Assembly (NCBI GenBank): GCA_017987895.1
Contig: JAGNSU010000027.1
Span: 1 to 36,971 of the forward strand
Origin: Flavobacteriales bacterium
GTDB lineage: Bacteria > Bacteroidota > Bacteroidia > Flavobacteriales_F > PHOS-HE28
Direction of reading: 5' to 3'
DNA: 36,971 bases
Position numbers and translations under genes: made by a program. Shown in pieces: positions 10,416 to 18,855 of this stretch (its first letter is position 1; every line of letters begins with the position of its first letter). A model generated the notes under the pieces. It had not been told where the DNA came from, did not search any database, and worked only from the letters and a program-made list of their open reading frames with translations.

Positions 10416-11221
10416 ACATTTACGTTCAGAACGGCTTTACGCTCGCCTTCCACATCTACGGCCACGGCCCGCAGGCGGCCATCGCCTTCCACGGTTTCGG
10501 GGGCACGGGCCGCAACTTCGAGCCTCTGGCGCCATCCCTGGCGGACCGCTTCACCACCTACGCGATCGACATCTTCTTCCACGGCGAAAGCCGGTTCCCG
10601 GCAGGGCGCACGGCCGATGAGCCGATCACACCGGAGGAGTTCACCGACCTGCTGCGCAGCTTCATGGACGCACGCGGCATCGGCAAGGCGGTGATGATGG
10701 GCTTTAGCCTGGGCGGTCGCCTGGCCCTGACCTGCATCGAGCGGCTGCCCGAACGCTCTGCCGGCCTGTGGCTCTTCGCGCCCGACGGCTTGGTACGCTT
10801 CCCCTGGTACCGGGCGGCCAGCAAATGGGGCTGGGGCCGTTCCGTGTACCGCCGCTTTGTACAAGACCCCAGCCGTGTACACTGGCTGATGGACACCGCA
10901 CGAGGGCTGCGCCTGGTCACGGACCGTTATCACAAATTCCTCAAGGGCCACACGAGCGATACCGTGCGGCGACAGCTGGTCTATGATGTCTGGCTGAGCC
11001 TCCGGCTGCTGGAGCCGGATCTGGCACAAGTGGGCGCGCACCTGAAGAAGTACGACCTGCGTGCGGAGGTCTTCCTCGGCCTTCGCGACAAGGTGATCCT
11101 TCCCCAATGGGGGCGGCATTTGAAGCGCCACGCACCGGAGCGCGTACACCTGCACATGCTGGAGACCGGTCACCAGGTGGTGACCCCGGACCTGGGCATG
11201 CGGCTGGCGGGCCTTAGCTGA
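10403..11221 (+). CDS. Alpha/beta-fold hydrolase
   Basis: 272 aa from a GTG at 10403 (MSALHIYVQNGFTLAFHIYG). A GTG at 10331 would add 24 residues encoded entirely by intergenic repeat sequence, so I prefer the later start. Fold landmarks: oxyanion-region HGFGGTG near residue 29, nucleophile elbow GFSLGG near residue 100, acid in LGLRDKVI and base in ETGHQVV near the C-terminus. That gives a complete Ser-Asp-His triad. The substrate cannot be read from the sequence; relatives include esterases and MenH- or BioH-like enzymes. A hairpin lies eight bases after the stop. The gene is alone on the plus strand. Confidence 0.85.
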   Translation: MSALHIYVQNGFTLAFHIYGHGPQAAIAFHGFGGTGRNFEPLAPSLADRFTTYAIDIFFHGESRFPAGRTADEPITPEEFTDLLRSFMDARGIGKAVMMGFSLGGRLALTCIERLPERSAGLWLFAPDGLVRFPWYRAASKWGWGRSVYRRFVQDPSRVHWLMDTARGLRLVTDRYHKFLKGHTSDTVRRQLVYDVWLSLRLLEPDLAQVGAHLKKYDLRAEVFLGLRDKVILPQWGRHLKRHAPERVHLHMLETGHQVVTPDLGMRLAGLS

Positions 11222-11228
11222 AAACGAA

Positions 11229-11246
11229 AGGGGGCCGAAGCCCCCT
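11229..11246. terminator. Hairpin terminator between the hydrolase and rpmH
   Basis: Perfect 7-base stem with a CGAA loop (AGGGGGC-CGAA-GCCCCCT). On the minus strand it is followed by CTTTCGTTTT, so it best serves rpmH. It may also stop plus-strand transcription from the hydrolase. Confidence 0.65.
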
Positions 11247-11259
11247 GATATCGCTCTTG

Positions 11260-11280
11260 GGCCGTGGCTTTGCCACGGTC
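11260..11280. terminator. Second hairpin downstream of rpmH
   Basis: GGCCGTGGC-TTT-GCCACGGTC, a 9-base stem with one G-T wobble, five bases beyond the rpmH stop on the minus strand. Confidence 0.5.
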
Positions 11281-11284
11281 CACG

Positions 11285-11443
11285 TTACTTCTTACCCTTC
11301 GCCTCGTCGCTCGTGGTGAGCTTGCGACGGCCCTGCTTGCGGCGGCTGGCCAGTACGGCCCGGCCCTCGGCGGTGCTCATGCGCTTGCGGAACCCGTGTT
11401 TGTTGGCGCGCTTGCGGCGGCTGGGCTGGTACGTACGTTTCAT
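11285..11443 (-). CDS. rpmH: 50S ribosomal protein L34
   Basis: 52 aa. Minus-strand translation begins [20 protein letters not shown] and continues with [22 protein letters not shown], the unmistakable L34 signature, and ends with a short lysine-rich tail (DEAKGKK). L34 is a small basic protein of the large subunit. rnpA, its usual neighbour in many bacteria, is not beside it: birA lies upstream in the same direction and the hydrolase is convergent. A strong Bacteroidota-type promoter precedes it and two hairpins follow, so it is probably transcribed alone. Confidence 0.95.
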   Translation of the reverse strand: MKRTYQPSRRKRANKHGFRKRMSTAEGRAVLASRRKQGRRKLTTSDEAKGKK

Positions 11444-11469
11444 TGCCTACAGGTCTATCGATGGGGCGG

Positions 11470-11499
11470 CAAATATAGACCTTTCCGGCAAGCCACCAA
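11470..11499 (-). promoter_or_regulatory. Promoter of rpmH
   Basis: On the minus strand, TTG (11497-11499) and TATATTTG (11470-11477) are separated by 19 bases. This matches the Bacteroidota -33/-7 arrangement, 27 bases before the rpmH ATG. Confidence 0.7.
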
Positions 11500-11506
11500 G
11501 CCCTGC

Positions 11507-12244
11507 TCAACGCGGCCCGAAACGGAGGCGGTCCAGCCCGAACGCTTGCACCCTTCCCCCCGTCAATTCCACTACCAGCCTGCCTTCGCGATCCACTTCC
11601 ATGGGGCGGGCCTGGATCGCGGCACCGTCTAGTTCCATGGGTAACCAGCGGCCCCGGCCCCACAACCGCTCCAGATAGTCGGCGCGCAAGGTATCCGGTG
11701 CCGAGAGGGTCTGCTGCCAGCGGTACTCGAAGTGGTTGAGCAATTCCTCATAGATGACCATGCGGTCCAGATGCCGACCCAATTCCACCCGCAAGCTGGT
11801 GGCCATGGCTCCGGGCACATGGCCGCTGCTGTTCACATTGAGCCCGATGCCCACGATGGAGGAACGCAACTGCCCGCCCATCACCTCGTTGGTGATCAGG
11901 ATGCCGGCCACTTTGTTGATCCCCGCCAGTACGTCGTTCGGCCACTTCACGCGCACCTCGGCCACCCGGTTCCCGGCCACCACATCCCACACGGCCAGTG
12001 CCGCGCATTGGGCGATGAGGAACTGATCCCCAGCAGCGAAATGTTCCGGACGCAGCACCACGCTGAAGGTGAGGTCCTGTCCCGGCTCGCTCTGCCACAT
12101 GTGCCCGCGCCGCCCGCGCCCTTCGGTCTGCACATGGGCCAGTATGACGGTACCATGCTGCACTTCCGTCAGGCGGACCAGTTCGGCAGCATGCTTGTTG
12201 GTGCTGTCCACGATGGGGAGTTCGAACCGTACCGCGCCGATCAT
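11507..12244 (-). CDS. birA: Biotin--[acetyl-CoA-carboxylase] ligase
   Basis: 245 aa from the ATG at 12244. It joins biotin to a lysine of biotin carboxyl carrier proteins by way of biotinyl-AMP. Visible motifs are the N-terminal DSTNKHA, the adenylate-binding loop GRGRRGHMW, KWPNDVL, and GIGLNVN, then the small C-terminal SH3-like domain. There is no N-terminal helix-turn-helix domain, so it is the monofunctional type and not a repressor like E. coli BirA. The frame is open far upstream, but that extension runs antisense through rsfS. It is divergent from rsfS with an 84-base gap. Confidence 0.93.
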   Translation of the reverse strand: MIGAVRFELPIVDSTNKHAAELVRLTEVQHGTVILAHVQTEGRGRRGHMWQSEPGQDLTFSVVLRPEHFAAGDQFLIAQCAALAVWDVVAGNRVAEVRVKWPNDVLAGINKVAGILITNEVMGGQLRSSIVGIGLNVNSSGHVPGAMATSLRVELGRHLDRMVIYEELLNHFEYRWQQTLSAPDTLRADYLERLWGRGRWLPMELDGAAIQARPMEVDREGRLVVELTGGRVQAFGLDRLRFGPR

Positions 12245-12301
12245 TCCAGGGGGCCTTCCGCAGGCGCCTTCCCCGGAGGCCAAGCCCGCCGTTGGAACAC
12301 C

Positions 12302-12309
12302 TACCTTTG
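12302..12309 (+). promoter_or_regulatory. -7 element for the rsfS-ftsH operon
   Basis: TACCTTTG matches TAnnTTTG exactly and lies 19 bases before the rsfS ATG. No TTG stands at the usual -33 distance. Confidence 0.45.
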
Positions 12310-12328
12310 AACGACCAAGATACTGTTG

Positions 12329-12706
12329 ATGAAGAACGCACAGGGCGCGGGGAATGGCGCTCGTTTGGTGGATGCCATCATCCTCGGCATCCAGGAGGTG
12401 AAAGGAAAGGACATCGTACGCATCGATCTGCGCGAAATGCCCAACGCCGTTTGCGACCACTTCGTGATCTGCCATGGTGATTCGGACACCCAGGTGAACG
12501 CCATCGCCGGTTCCGTCGAAAAATTCGCCCGTGAACGCGCTGGCGAGAAGCCCTGGCACACCGAAGGCCAGAACAACGCCGAATGGATACTGCTCGATTA
12601 TGTGGATGTGGTGGTACACATCTTCCACCGGGGCAAGCGGGCCTTCTACGGGCTCGAGGACCTCTGGGCCGACGCCGTAAGCCAACGCTACGAGAACGTG
12701 GCCTGA
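12329..12706 (+). CDS. rsfS: Ribosome silencing factor RsfS (Iojap family)
   Basis: 125 aa from the ATG at 12329; a TTG just before it is less likely. The family binds ribosomal protein L14 and blocks subunit joining when nutrients are short. The sequence has the typical Iojap core: VDAIILGIQEVKGKDIVRID, then CDHFVICHGDSDTQVNAIA and the region EWILLDYVDVVVHIF near residue 91, followed by FYGLEDLW. Length is normal. It is first in a plus-strand operon; ftsH follows after 17 bases, an order I recall from other Bacteroidota. Confidence 0.93.
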   Translation: MKNAQGAGNGARLVDAIILGIQEVKGKDIVRIDLREMPNAVCDHFVICHGDSDTQVNAIAGSVEKFARERAGEKPWHTEGQNNAEWILLDYVDVVVHIFHRGKRAFYGLEDLWADAVSQRYENVA

Positions 12707-12723
12707 ACCGCTGAACAAAGAAC

Positions 12724-14802
12724 ATGGACAACACGCCGAACAAGGAGGTGAAGCCGCGCTTCGACAAGGGGGACCCCAAGGGACCCAAGCGCTCCTTCAA
12801 CTTCTACTGGATATACGGGATCATCATCGTGGTGATCCTCTCGATCAACCTGTTCACCATGAGCGGTGGGCTGGTGGAGATCGAACCCTCGGAATACAGC
12901 GCTTTCGTGACCAATGGCGATGTGGACCGCGTGGTGGTGGTGAACGATGAGATCGCCCAGGTCTACATCAAAAAGGACCGGCTGGACAAGGAACCGCACA
13001 AGGACCGGATCCAGGGTTCGGTGATGACCGGTGCCAACGTCTCGGGCCCGCACTACGTGTTCAACATCGGTAGCGTGGACGCCTTCCAGGAGGACCTGAA
13101 AAAGGCCAATACGGAGCACGGGGTCCGGTACAAGTTCACCACGCACGACAACTGGGGCCGGGAGATCATCCAATGGGTGCTCTTCCTGGGCATCATGATC
13201 GCCGTGTGGATGTTCGTGATGCGCCGTATGGGCGGAGGAGGCGGTCCGGGGGGCCAGATCTTCAACATCGGCAAGAGCCGCGCGCAACTGTTCGAAGGGG
13301 GCAAGAGCACGAACATGACCTTCAACGACGTGGCCGGACTGGACGAGGCCAAGGAGGAGCTACAGGAGATCGTGGACTTCCTCAAGAACCCCAAGAAATA
13401 CACCGACCTGGGGGCCAAGATCCCGAAAGGCGCCTTGTTGGTCGGCCCTCCGGGTACCGGAAAGACCCTGCTCGCCAAAGCCATCGCCGGGGAGGCCAAC
13501 GTGCCTTTCTTCAGCCTCAGTGGATCGGACTTCGTGGAGATGTTCGTCGGCGTAGGAGCCAGCCGTGTGCGCGACTTGTTCAAACAAGCGAAGGAGAAGG
13601 CACCGAGCATCATCTTCATCGACGAGATCGACGCCATCGGCCGTGCGCGTGGACGGAGCGTGAGCATGGGTGCCAACGACGAGCGGGAGAACACACTGAA
13701 CCAGTTGCTCACCGAGATGGACGGCTTCGGCACCAACAGCGGTGTGATCCTGATCGGGGCCACCAACCGCAGCGACGTGCTGGACCGCGCCCTGATGCGT
13801 CCAGGACGTTTCGACCGGCAGATCTTCGTGGACATGCCCGACCTCAATGGGCGTGTGGACATCTTCAAGGTACACTTGAAACCGTTGAAAATGGACGCCA
13901 CCGTAGACGTGGAGTTCCTCGCCAGACAAACACCGGGCTTCAGCGGCGCCGATATCGCCAATATCTGTAACGAGGCCGCGCTCATCGCTGCCCGCAAGAA
14001 AAAGAAGACCATCGACCGCCAGGACTTCCTCGATGCCGTGGACCGCGTGATCGGAGGGCTGGAGAAGAAGAACAAGATCATCACCCTCGACGAGAAGAAA
14101 CACATCGCCTACCACGAGGCCGGTCATGCCACGGTGAGTTGGTTGGTGGAGCACGCCAGCCCCTTGGTGAAGGTGACCATCGTGCCGCGCGGCCGATCGC
14201 TCGGCGCCGCCTGGTACCTGCCCGATGAAAGGCACCTGACCACCACCGAGCAGATGCTGGACGAGATCGCCGCTGCCTTGGGTGGACGGGCCGCGGAGGA
14301 TATCATGTTCGGCCAGATAAGCACAGGCGCGCTCAGCGATCTGGAGAAGGTGACCAAGCAAGCCTACGCCATGGTGACGATGTACGGCCTCAACGACCGC
14401 ATCGGCAACATGAGCTATTATGACAGCAGCGGCCAGAGCGAGTACACCTTCGGCAAGCCCTATAGCGAACGCACCGCACAGACGATCGACGAAGAGGTGA
14501 GCAAGATCATCGAAGGTCAATACGAACGCGCGAAGCGCATCCTGGCGGAGAACCGTGATAAACTCACCGCTTTGGCATCACAACTGCTCGAGAAGGAAGT
14601 GATCTTCAAAGAGGACCTTGAGAAGATCTTCGGGCGACGGCCCTTCGATCGCTTCGATCTGGAACAAGCTCTACCCGCCGCACCGGCCACCGCTGTCAAC
14701 GGCAATGGCAATGGAACCCCTGTGCCGGACCCCTCCACGACCAGCAGCACCGCCGACCCCACGCCCGATGCTCCTGCACCCGAGCACGCCCCGGCCGGAT
14801 GA
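12724..14802 (+). CDS. ftsH: ATP-dependent zinc metalloprotease FtsH
   Basis: 692 aa. A membrane-anchored hexameric protease that extracts and degrades membrane and regulatory proteins. Two transmembrane segments (about 28-47 and 148-166) flank an extracytoplasmic domain. The AAA module has Walker A GPPGTGKT (241-248), Walker B with Asp300-Glu301, and the second region of homology with RPGRFDRQ. The peptidase has zinc motif HEAGH (464-468), and the third ligand is probably the Asp in ALSDLEKVT. The last 40 residues are a Pro/Ala/Thr-rich low-complexity tail. Length is usual for the family. The small DUF2007 gene overlaps its 3' end. Confidence 0.97.
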   Translation: MDNTPNKEVKPRFDKGDPKGPKRSFNFYWIYGIIIVVILSINLFTMSGGLVEIEPSEYSAFVTNGDVDRVVVVNDEIAQVYIKKDRLDKEPHKDRIQGSVMTGANVSGPHYVFNIGSVDAFQEDLKKANTEHGVRYKFTTHDNWGREIIQWVLFLGIMIAVWMFVMRRMGGGGGPGGQIFNIGKSRAQLFEGGKSTNMTFNDVAGLDEAKEELQEIVDFLKNPKKYTDLGAKIPKGALLVGPPGTGKTLLAKAIAGEANVPFFSLSGSDFVEMFVGVGASRVRDLFKQAKEKAPSIIFIDEIDAIGRARGRSVSMGANDERENTLNQLLTEMDGFGTNSGVILIGATNRSDVLDRALMRPGRFDRQIFVDMPDLNGRVDIFKVHLKPLKMDATVDVEFLARQTPGFSGADIANICNEAALIAARKKKKTIDRQDFLDAVDRVIGGLEKKNKIITLDEKKHIAYHEAGHATVSWLVEHASPLVKVTIVPRGRSLGAAWYLPDERHLTTTEQMLDEIAAALGGRAAEDIMFGQISTGALSDLEKVTKQAYAMVTMYGLNDRIGNMSYYDSSGQSEYTFGKPYSERTAQTIDEEVSKIIEGQYERAKRILAENRDKLTALASQLLEKEVIFKEDLEKIFGRRPFDRFDLEQALPAAPATAVNGNGNGTPVPDPSTTSSTADPTPDAPAPEHAPAG

Positions 14803-15016
14803 TGCGCCTGACCGGCGCGACTGGATCTTGCTGACCAGCATGGCGGACCGCGTGCAGGCCAGCCTCGTGGTCGGCATGCTCGAAGCCCATGATATCGCTG
14901 CGGTGCTGATGGACCAACAGCCCAGCGCCTACCCGATGATGGGCGACGTAGGGGTCCTCGTGGAGCGTCAGAACCTGATGACCGCCCGCCACCTTATGAA
15001 CTCGGATCGGCCGTGA
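14768..15016 (+). CDS. DUF2007-like small protein (putative signal-transducing)
   Basis: 82 aa from the ATG at 14768. The core WILLTSMADRVQASLVVGML, then EAHDIAAVLMDQQPSAYPMMGDVGVLV, matches the DUF2007 pattern: a short alpha/beta fold related to PII-like ferredoxin folds, whose role is not established. The start lies 35 bases inside ftsH in another frame. Later starts would remove the first beta strand, so I keep this one. The stop overlaps the cdsA start as GTGA, which suggests coupled translation. Confidence is good for the gene and moderate for the family. Confidence 0.75.
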   Translation: MLLHPSTPRPDDAPDRRDWILLTSMADRVQASLVVGMLEAHDIAAVLMDQQPSAYPMMGDVGVLVERQNLMTARHLMNSDRP

Positions 15017-15816
15017 ACGAGGTACTGGTGCGCTCGGCCACGGGCATCGTGTACATTCTGCTTACGGTCGGCGGCGCCATCGCCGGTCCGTTCACTTCGC
15101 TCTTGCTCTTTCTACCAGTAGCCATGTTGTCGGCGGGGGAACTGCATCGCCTCTACTGGACGGACCGTAAGGGTCTTCCGGTCTTCTGGAGCATGCTCAC
15201 AGCGGGAACGCTTTACGCGGCGCTCGCTGTCGCACCCATCATGGCGGATTGGCGCACGTCGTTCGTGCTGATCACCGCGTTCCTGTTGATCGTGATGACC
15301 GCGACCTGGATCTTGTTCCACGAGGAGCAGGGGCCGCTGCACGCGATCGCAGGACATATGATGATCCTCCTGTACGTGGCCCTTCCCTTCGGCCTGGTGC
15401 CGCTCCTGGTAGCGCGTGGACACGAGCTTTTCATCGGCTTCATGGTGCTGCTCTGGACCAGTGATACCGGTGCTTACGTCGTAGGTCGGCTCATCGGCAA
15501 GCACCTCATGGTGCCTCATATCTCCCCGAAGAAGACCTGGGAAGGTTTGGTCGGTGGTGTGCTCTTCACGCTCGTGGCCGGGTACTTCCTGTGGTACTTC
15601 TGGCCGGTGTTGACACTCCTCCAATGGGAGTTGATGGCCTTGTTGGTGGCCCTTACCGGTACACTGGGCGATCTGTTGGAATCGGCGTTCAAGCGGGCCG
15701 CTGGGGTGAAGGACTCAGGCACCCTCCTTCCCGGTCATGGCGGACTGCTCGATCGCTTCGACGGCTTCCTGCTGGCGGCACCTGCTGTCTGGCTGTACTT
15801 GCTCTCGCTCGGTTGA
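15013..15816 (+). CDS. cdsA: Phosphatidate cytidylyltransferase
   Basis: 267 aa from a GTG at 15013. It forms CDP-diacylglycerol from phosphatidate and CTP at the inner membrane, the entry to phosphatidylethanolamine and phosphatidylglycerol. It is strongly hydrophobic, with about eight membrane segments. The signature is complete: SPKKTWEGLVGG near residue 173, and the metal-binding end of the family motif, GTLGDLLESAFKRAAGVKDSG followed by LLPGHGGLLDRFDG. Length is typical. It lies directly upstream of psd, which acts two steps later in the same pathway; the phosphatidylserine synthase in between is not in the window. Confidence 0.95.
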   Translation: MNEVLVRSATGIVYILLTVGGAIAGPFTSLLLFLPVAMLSAGELHRLYWTDRKGLPVFWSMLTAGTLYAALAVAPIMADWRTSFVLITAFLLIVMTATWILFHEEQGPLHAIAGHMMILLYVALPFGLVPLLVARGHELFIGFMVLLWTSDTGAYVVGRLIGKHLMVPHISPKKTWEGLVGGVLFTLVAGYFLWYFWPVLTLLQWELMALLVALTGTLGDLLESAFKRAAGVKDSGTLLPGHGGLLDRFDGFLLAAPAVWLYLLSLG

Positions 15817-15840
15817 GGCTGGCCGCCACCTCTATATTTG
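15813..15840 (+). promoter_or_regulatory. Promoter of psd
   Basis: TTG at 15813-15815 and TATATTTG at 15833-15840, separated by 17 bases. It matches the Bacteroidota consensus; the psd ATG follows 22 bases later. The -33 element overlaps the last codon and stop region of cdsA. Confidence 0.6.
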
Positions 15841-15862
15841 GCGGCCTTGTTCCGTCCCCCTC

Positions 15863-16528
15863 ATGGGCATCCACCGCGAAGCCGCTTCCACCCTATTGCT
15901 CGCTTCGGCCCTGCTCTGCTTCGCCCTCTATGGGCTCTGCGTGTGGAACGCGCCGCTCGCGCTGCGGATCGGCCTGGCGATCCCCCTCCTGGCGATATGG
16001 GTGATCGTCGTACTGTTCTTCCGCGTCCCGCATCGCGTCCCCACCCGTGACGAAACCGCTGTGGTGGCACCAGCCGACGGCAAGGTGGTCGCCATCGAAA
16101 AAGTGCGCGAATCCGAGCATCTCGGTGACGATCGAATCCAGGTGAGCATCTTCATGTCCCCCCTCAACGTGCATGTGAACTGGTACCCGATCGGTGGAAC
16201 GGTCTCCTACTTCAAGTACCATCCTGGCAAATACCTGGTGGCCTGGCACCCGAAGAGCAGCACGGAGAACGAGCGCAGCACCGTGGTGGTGCGCCATCCA
16301 AAGCATGGCGACGTATTGTTCCGTCAGATCGCGGGAGCACTGGCCCGCCGCATTTGCACTTACAGCGAACCCAACGCGGCGGCCACCCAAGGTGGTGAGT
16401 TCGGCTTCATCAAGTTCGGATCGCGCGTGGATGTGCTCTTGCCACTGAACACACGCATAGCCGTAGCCCTAGGGGACAAAGTGCAGGGTGCCACCACCGT
16501 GATCGCCCGCTTCGACCAGACCGTTTGA
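15863..16528 (+). CDS. psd: Phosphatidylserine decarboxylase (short form)
   Basis: 221 aa from the ATG at 15863. It converts phosphatidylserine to phosphatidylethanolamine with a pyruvoyl group made by self-cleavage. Two hydrophobic segments occupy about residues 8-55. The catalytic domain shows APADGKVVAIEKV, FMSPLNVHVNWYPIGG and the cleavage region GFIKFGSRVDVLLP. The Gly-Ser pair there (in FGSR) is the expected cleavage point, with Ser giving the pyruvoyl end. Length fits the short family of about 220 aa, not the longer LGST form. A frame open further upstream overlaps cdsA and is not used. Confidence 0.92.
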   Translation: MGIHREAASTLLLASALLCFALYGLCVWNAPLALRIGLAIPLLAIWVIVVLFFRVPHRVPTRDETAVVAPADGKVVAIEKVRESEHLGDDRIQVSIFMSPLNVHVNWYPIGGTVSYFKYHPGKYLVAWHPKSSTENERSTVVVRHPKHGDVLFRQIAGALARRICTYSEPNAAATQGGEFGFIKFGSRVDVLLPLNTRIAVALGDKVQGATTVIARFDQTV

Positions 16529-16531
16529 ACC

Positions 16532-17059
16532 ATGCGTTACACCACCACCGCGATCCTTCTTTCTCTTTTGTTCCTGGGCTGCGGACCTGAGCCTGTCGCC
16601 GAACAGCCCACCGAACCCACGACCAAGGACACCTTGGTCGTGGCGGAGCCTGCTCCCATACCGTTACCGGAGGGGTTTCTACGCACGGACGGCGTCTATC
16701 GGTCGAGCATGGGCAAACTCGTGTACTTCATCCGATTCTTCCCGGAGGGACGGGCCATGCTGATCGGTGGTTTGACCGATAGCCCGCAGGATCTGCGCGA
16801 GGCACTTGAGCCTTCCACCCCCACGGGCGGAACCTCCATCGTGCATAAGGTGCCAGTGACCGTGCGCGGCGACAGCATCTTCTTCGTGACCCCCGCGATG
16901 AGGGGGGACATCGACTATGCGGGGATGCGGCATGGCACCGATTCCGTCACCTTCCGCAAGTACAGCCATGTGACCGGGAACCAGGTGATCGCGAGCTATC
17001 GCTTCGAGCTGTACGACCTGCCGATCCCGAAAGCGCAGGACCTAGGAACGGCGAAGTAG
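16532..17059 (+). CDS. Putative lipoprotein, unknown function
   Basis: 175 aa. The start MRYTTTAILLSLLFLGCGPE is a clear lipoprotein signal, with lipobox LFLGC (Cys at residue 17). A Pro/Glu/Thr-rich linker follows to about residue 48, then a compact domain with alternating beta-strand patterns and no name I recognise. It starts three bases after psd and is probably the last gene of this operon. Its last 18 bases overlap the end of the convergent HAD gene. Confidence 0.7.
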   Translation: MRYTTTAILLSLLFLGCGPEPVAEQPTEPTTKDTLVVAEPAPIPLPEGFLRTDGVYRSSMGKLVYFIRFFPEGRAMLIGGLTDSPQDLREALEPSTPTGGTSIVHKVPVTVRGDSIFFVTPAMRGDIDYAGMRHGTDSVTFRKYSHVTGNQVIASYRFELYDLPIPKAQDLGTAK

Positions 17060-17749
17060 CTCGCGCAGCTCATCGAAGTGCGCGAAGCGATAGGTGGATC
17101 CGCTGTCGGGGATCCCGTTCGGTTCCGCCACATAGTGGGCTTGGTCCATGCCTACGCCGCGTGCACCCTCGATGTCGTTGCGCGGGTCATCGCCCACCAT
17201 CAAACTTTCCGCTGCGGTAGCGCCCGCCAGGTCCAGCGCTTTGTGGAAGATCCGCGGGTCCGGCTTGGCGGCAGCGGCTTGTTCGCTCGTCAGCACGACC
17301 TGAAAAACATCCGTGATGCCACTTGAACGCAACTTCACCTCCTGCACTTCATGGAACCCGTTCGTGATCACATGCAGCGCATGATCGGGAGAGATCGCAT
17401 CGAGCAACGTGCGTACGCCCGGGTTCAAGCGTCCTTTGCGCGGACAGCGCTGCAGGAACCCGCTCGCAAGCTGTTCCACCAAACGTGATCCCCGCACCCC
17501 GAAGGAAGCCAGTGTGTTGCGGAAGCGCAGGACGCGTAGCACTTCCTTCGGGATCCGGCCTGCTTCATAGCTCCGCCACAGGTCCGCGTTGATCTCCTCA
17601 TAGACCGCGATCAGCGCATCGGCGTCAGGCACCCCAGCACGCTCAAGATCCAGTTCGATGAAGAGTTCCTGAAGGGTTTCGCGGGAGTTCGCCCGGAAGT
17701 CCCACAGCGTATGGTCCAGGTCGAAGAAGACGTGGCGGTAGCGCTTCAC
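17042..17749 (-). CDS. HAD-family phosphatase, YjjG-like
   Basis: 235 aa from a GTG at 17749 (MKRYRHVFFDLDHTLWDF). HAD motifs are in order: motif I DLDHT (nucleophile Asp10, acid Asp12), motif II ITNGF, motif III Lys in KPDPRIF, and motif IV GDDPRNDIEGA. The helical cap after motif I resembles YjjG/YfnB nucleotidases, which hydrolyse pyrimidine 5'-monophosphates; that substrate is inference, though the neighbour upp also concerns pyrimidines. The GTG overlaps the stop of the upstream membrane-protein gene (GTGA). A frame open for 90 more codons is antisense-free but runs through that gene, so it is rejected. Confidence 0.88.
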   Translation of the reverse strand: MKRYRHVFFDLDHTLWDFRANSRETLQELFIELDLERAGVPDADALIAVYEEINADLWRSYEAGRIPKEVLRVLRFRNTLASFGVRGSRLVEQLASGFLQRCPRKGRLNPGVRTLLDAISPDHALHVITNGFHEVQEVKLRSSGITDVFQVVLTSEQAAAAKPDPRIFHKALDLAGATAAESLMVGDDPRNDIEGARGVGMDQAHYVAEPNGIPDSGSTYRFAHFDELRELLRRS

Positions 17750-18201
17750 CGGGAGAACAACCAGCCCGCACTGAGCACAAAGGACCATAGGACCACCGAG
17801 CCGATCAGGAAGGGCAGGGTGCGCCGATCGTGCCGGAAGTACTTCGCGGCGAGGATGGCCGTGATAGGCACCGATAGAATAGGCGGCGCGATGGCGGCGA
17901 GGCCGATCATTCCATAGCCATGCTTGATGCGCACGATCCCGCGATTGGTGCGTGTGAAGATCCGCTTGGGCTGCTGGCCTCGCGCTTTGGCCAGCGCCGC
18001 GCGCCGCAAATAGCGCAACCGGAACCATTCGAGGACCCGCGTACCCGTGAAGTAGAAGACAAGCATACCGATGGCGCCACCTGCACCGGTCAGTAGAACG
18101 GTCTCCAGATAGGTGTTACCGAACTGATAGGAGTAGAGCGCTGAGAAGAAGAACTTCACTATGCTCATCGCCATCACGGACAAGTAGCCGAGCAGGTCCA
18201 T
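17746..18201 (-). CDS. Small integral membrane protein, possibly small multidrug export-like
   Basis: 151 aa. Hydrophobic segments lie near residues 4-25, 33-55, 94-118 and 127-148. A basic loop (RRAALAKARGQQPKRIFTRT) separates the second and third. The stretch YGMIGLAAIAPPILSVPITAILAAKYF recalls the COG2426/small multidrug export family and DedA-like proteins, which share a proline-containing re-entrant pattern. The assignment is tentative. It starts three bases after upp and overlaps the HAD gene by four, so the three genes form one transcription unit. Confidence 0.5.
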   Translation of the reverse strand: MDLLGYLSVMAMSIVKFFFSALYSYQFGNTYLETVLLTGAGGAIGMLVFYFTGTRVLEWFRLRYLRRAALAKARGQQPKRIFTRTNRGIVRIKHGYGMIGLAAIAPPILSVPITAILAAKYFRHDRRTLPFLIGSVVLWSFVLSAGWLFSR

Positions 18202-18204
18202 GAC

Positions 18205-18855
18205 CTACCGCTTGCGGCCGTAGGCCAGATCGCCCGCATCGCCCAGCCCGGGCACGATGTAGGCTTGCGCGGTCATCTCCTCATCGATGGCGCCCACCCA
18301 GATGCGGGTGCCCACCGGCAGGTGTTTGCGTGTGTACTCCACGCCCTCCGCGCTGGCGATCACGGAGACCACATGCACGGCCTTCGGCCGACCAAGGCGC
18401 AACAGCGCGCGATACACCAACACCATGCTCTGGCCCGTCGCCAGCATGGGATCGCAGATCACGAGCACACGATCCTCCAGGTCAGGGCTCGAGAGGTATT
18501 CCACCTCGATGTCGAAACCATCCTCGCCCTTCCGGTGCTTGCGGTAGGCGCTCACGAACGCGTTGTCGGCACGATCGAACACGCTGAGCATACCGTTGTG
18601 CAGCGGAAGCCCGGCCCGGAGGATCGTGGCCAGTACGGGTTGCTCGGCCAGCATCGGGGCATGGGCGACCCCCAGGGGAGTGGTCACCTCACGTTCCACA
18701 TACTCCAATGTGCGGCTCAGTTCATGGGCGAAGATCGCCCCCATGCGTTCCAGGTTGCGACGGAACCGCATCGGGTCACGCTGCACCTCCACATCCCGCA
18801 TCTCCGCGAGGAACTGGCTCATCACCGTCCTCTCCTTGCACAGCTCAACGACCAT
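18205..18855 (-). CDS. upp: Uracil phosphoribosyltransferase
   Basis: 216 aa from the ATG at 18855. It salvages uracil to UMP using PRPP. The sequence has RDPMRFRRNLERMGAIFAHE and ILRAGLPLHNGML, followed by the PRPP-binding loop VICDPMLATGQSM and GAIDEEM near the C-terminus. The last part, YIVPGLGDAGDLAYGRK, carries the uracil-binding GDAGD. Length is typical for Bacteroidota Upp. A longer frame reaching 18969 would overlap the preceding gene by 125 bases and adds no conserved sequence. The chosen start overlaps that gene by 11 bases. Confidence 0.93.
   Translation of the reverse strand: MVVELCKERTVMSQFLAEMRDVEVQRDPMRFRRNLERMGAIFAHELSRTLEYVEREVTTPLGVAHAPMLAEQPVLATILRAGLPLHNGMLSVFDRADNAFVSAYRKHRKGEDGFDIEVEYLSSPDLEDRVLVICDPMLATGQSMVLVYRALLRLGRPKAVHVVSVIASAEGVEYTRKHLPVGTRIWVGAIDEEMTAQAYIVPGLGDAGDLAYGRKR

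Noticed and set aside
10196..11173. 325-codon minus-strand frame opposite the hydrolase
   Set aside because: The plus strand carries a complete Ser-Asp-His hydrolase; the minus frame runs into palindromic repeat sequence.
12245..12718. Long N-terminal extension of birA
   Set aside because: It lies antisense to the whole of rsfS; the BirA fold starts at the ATG at 12244.
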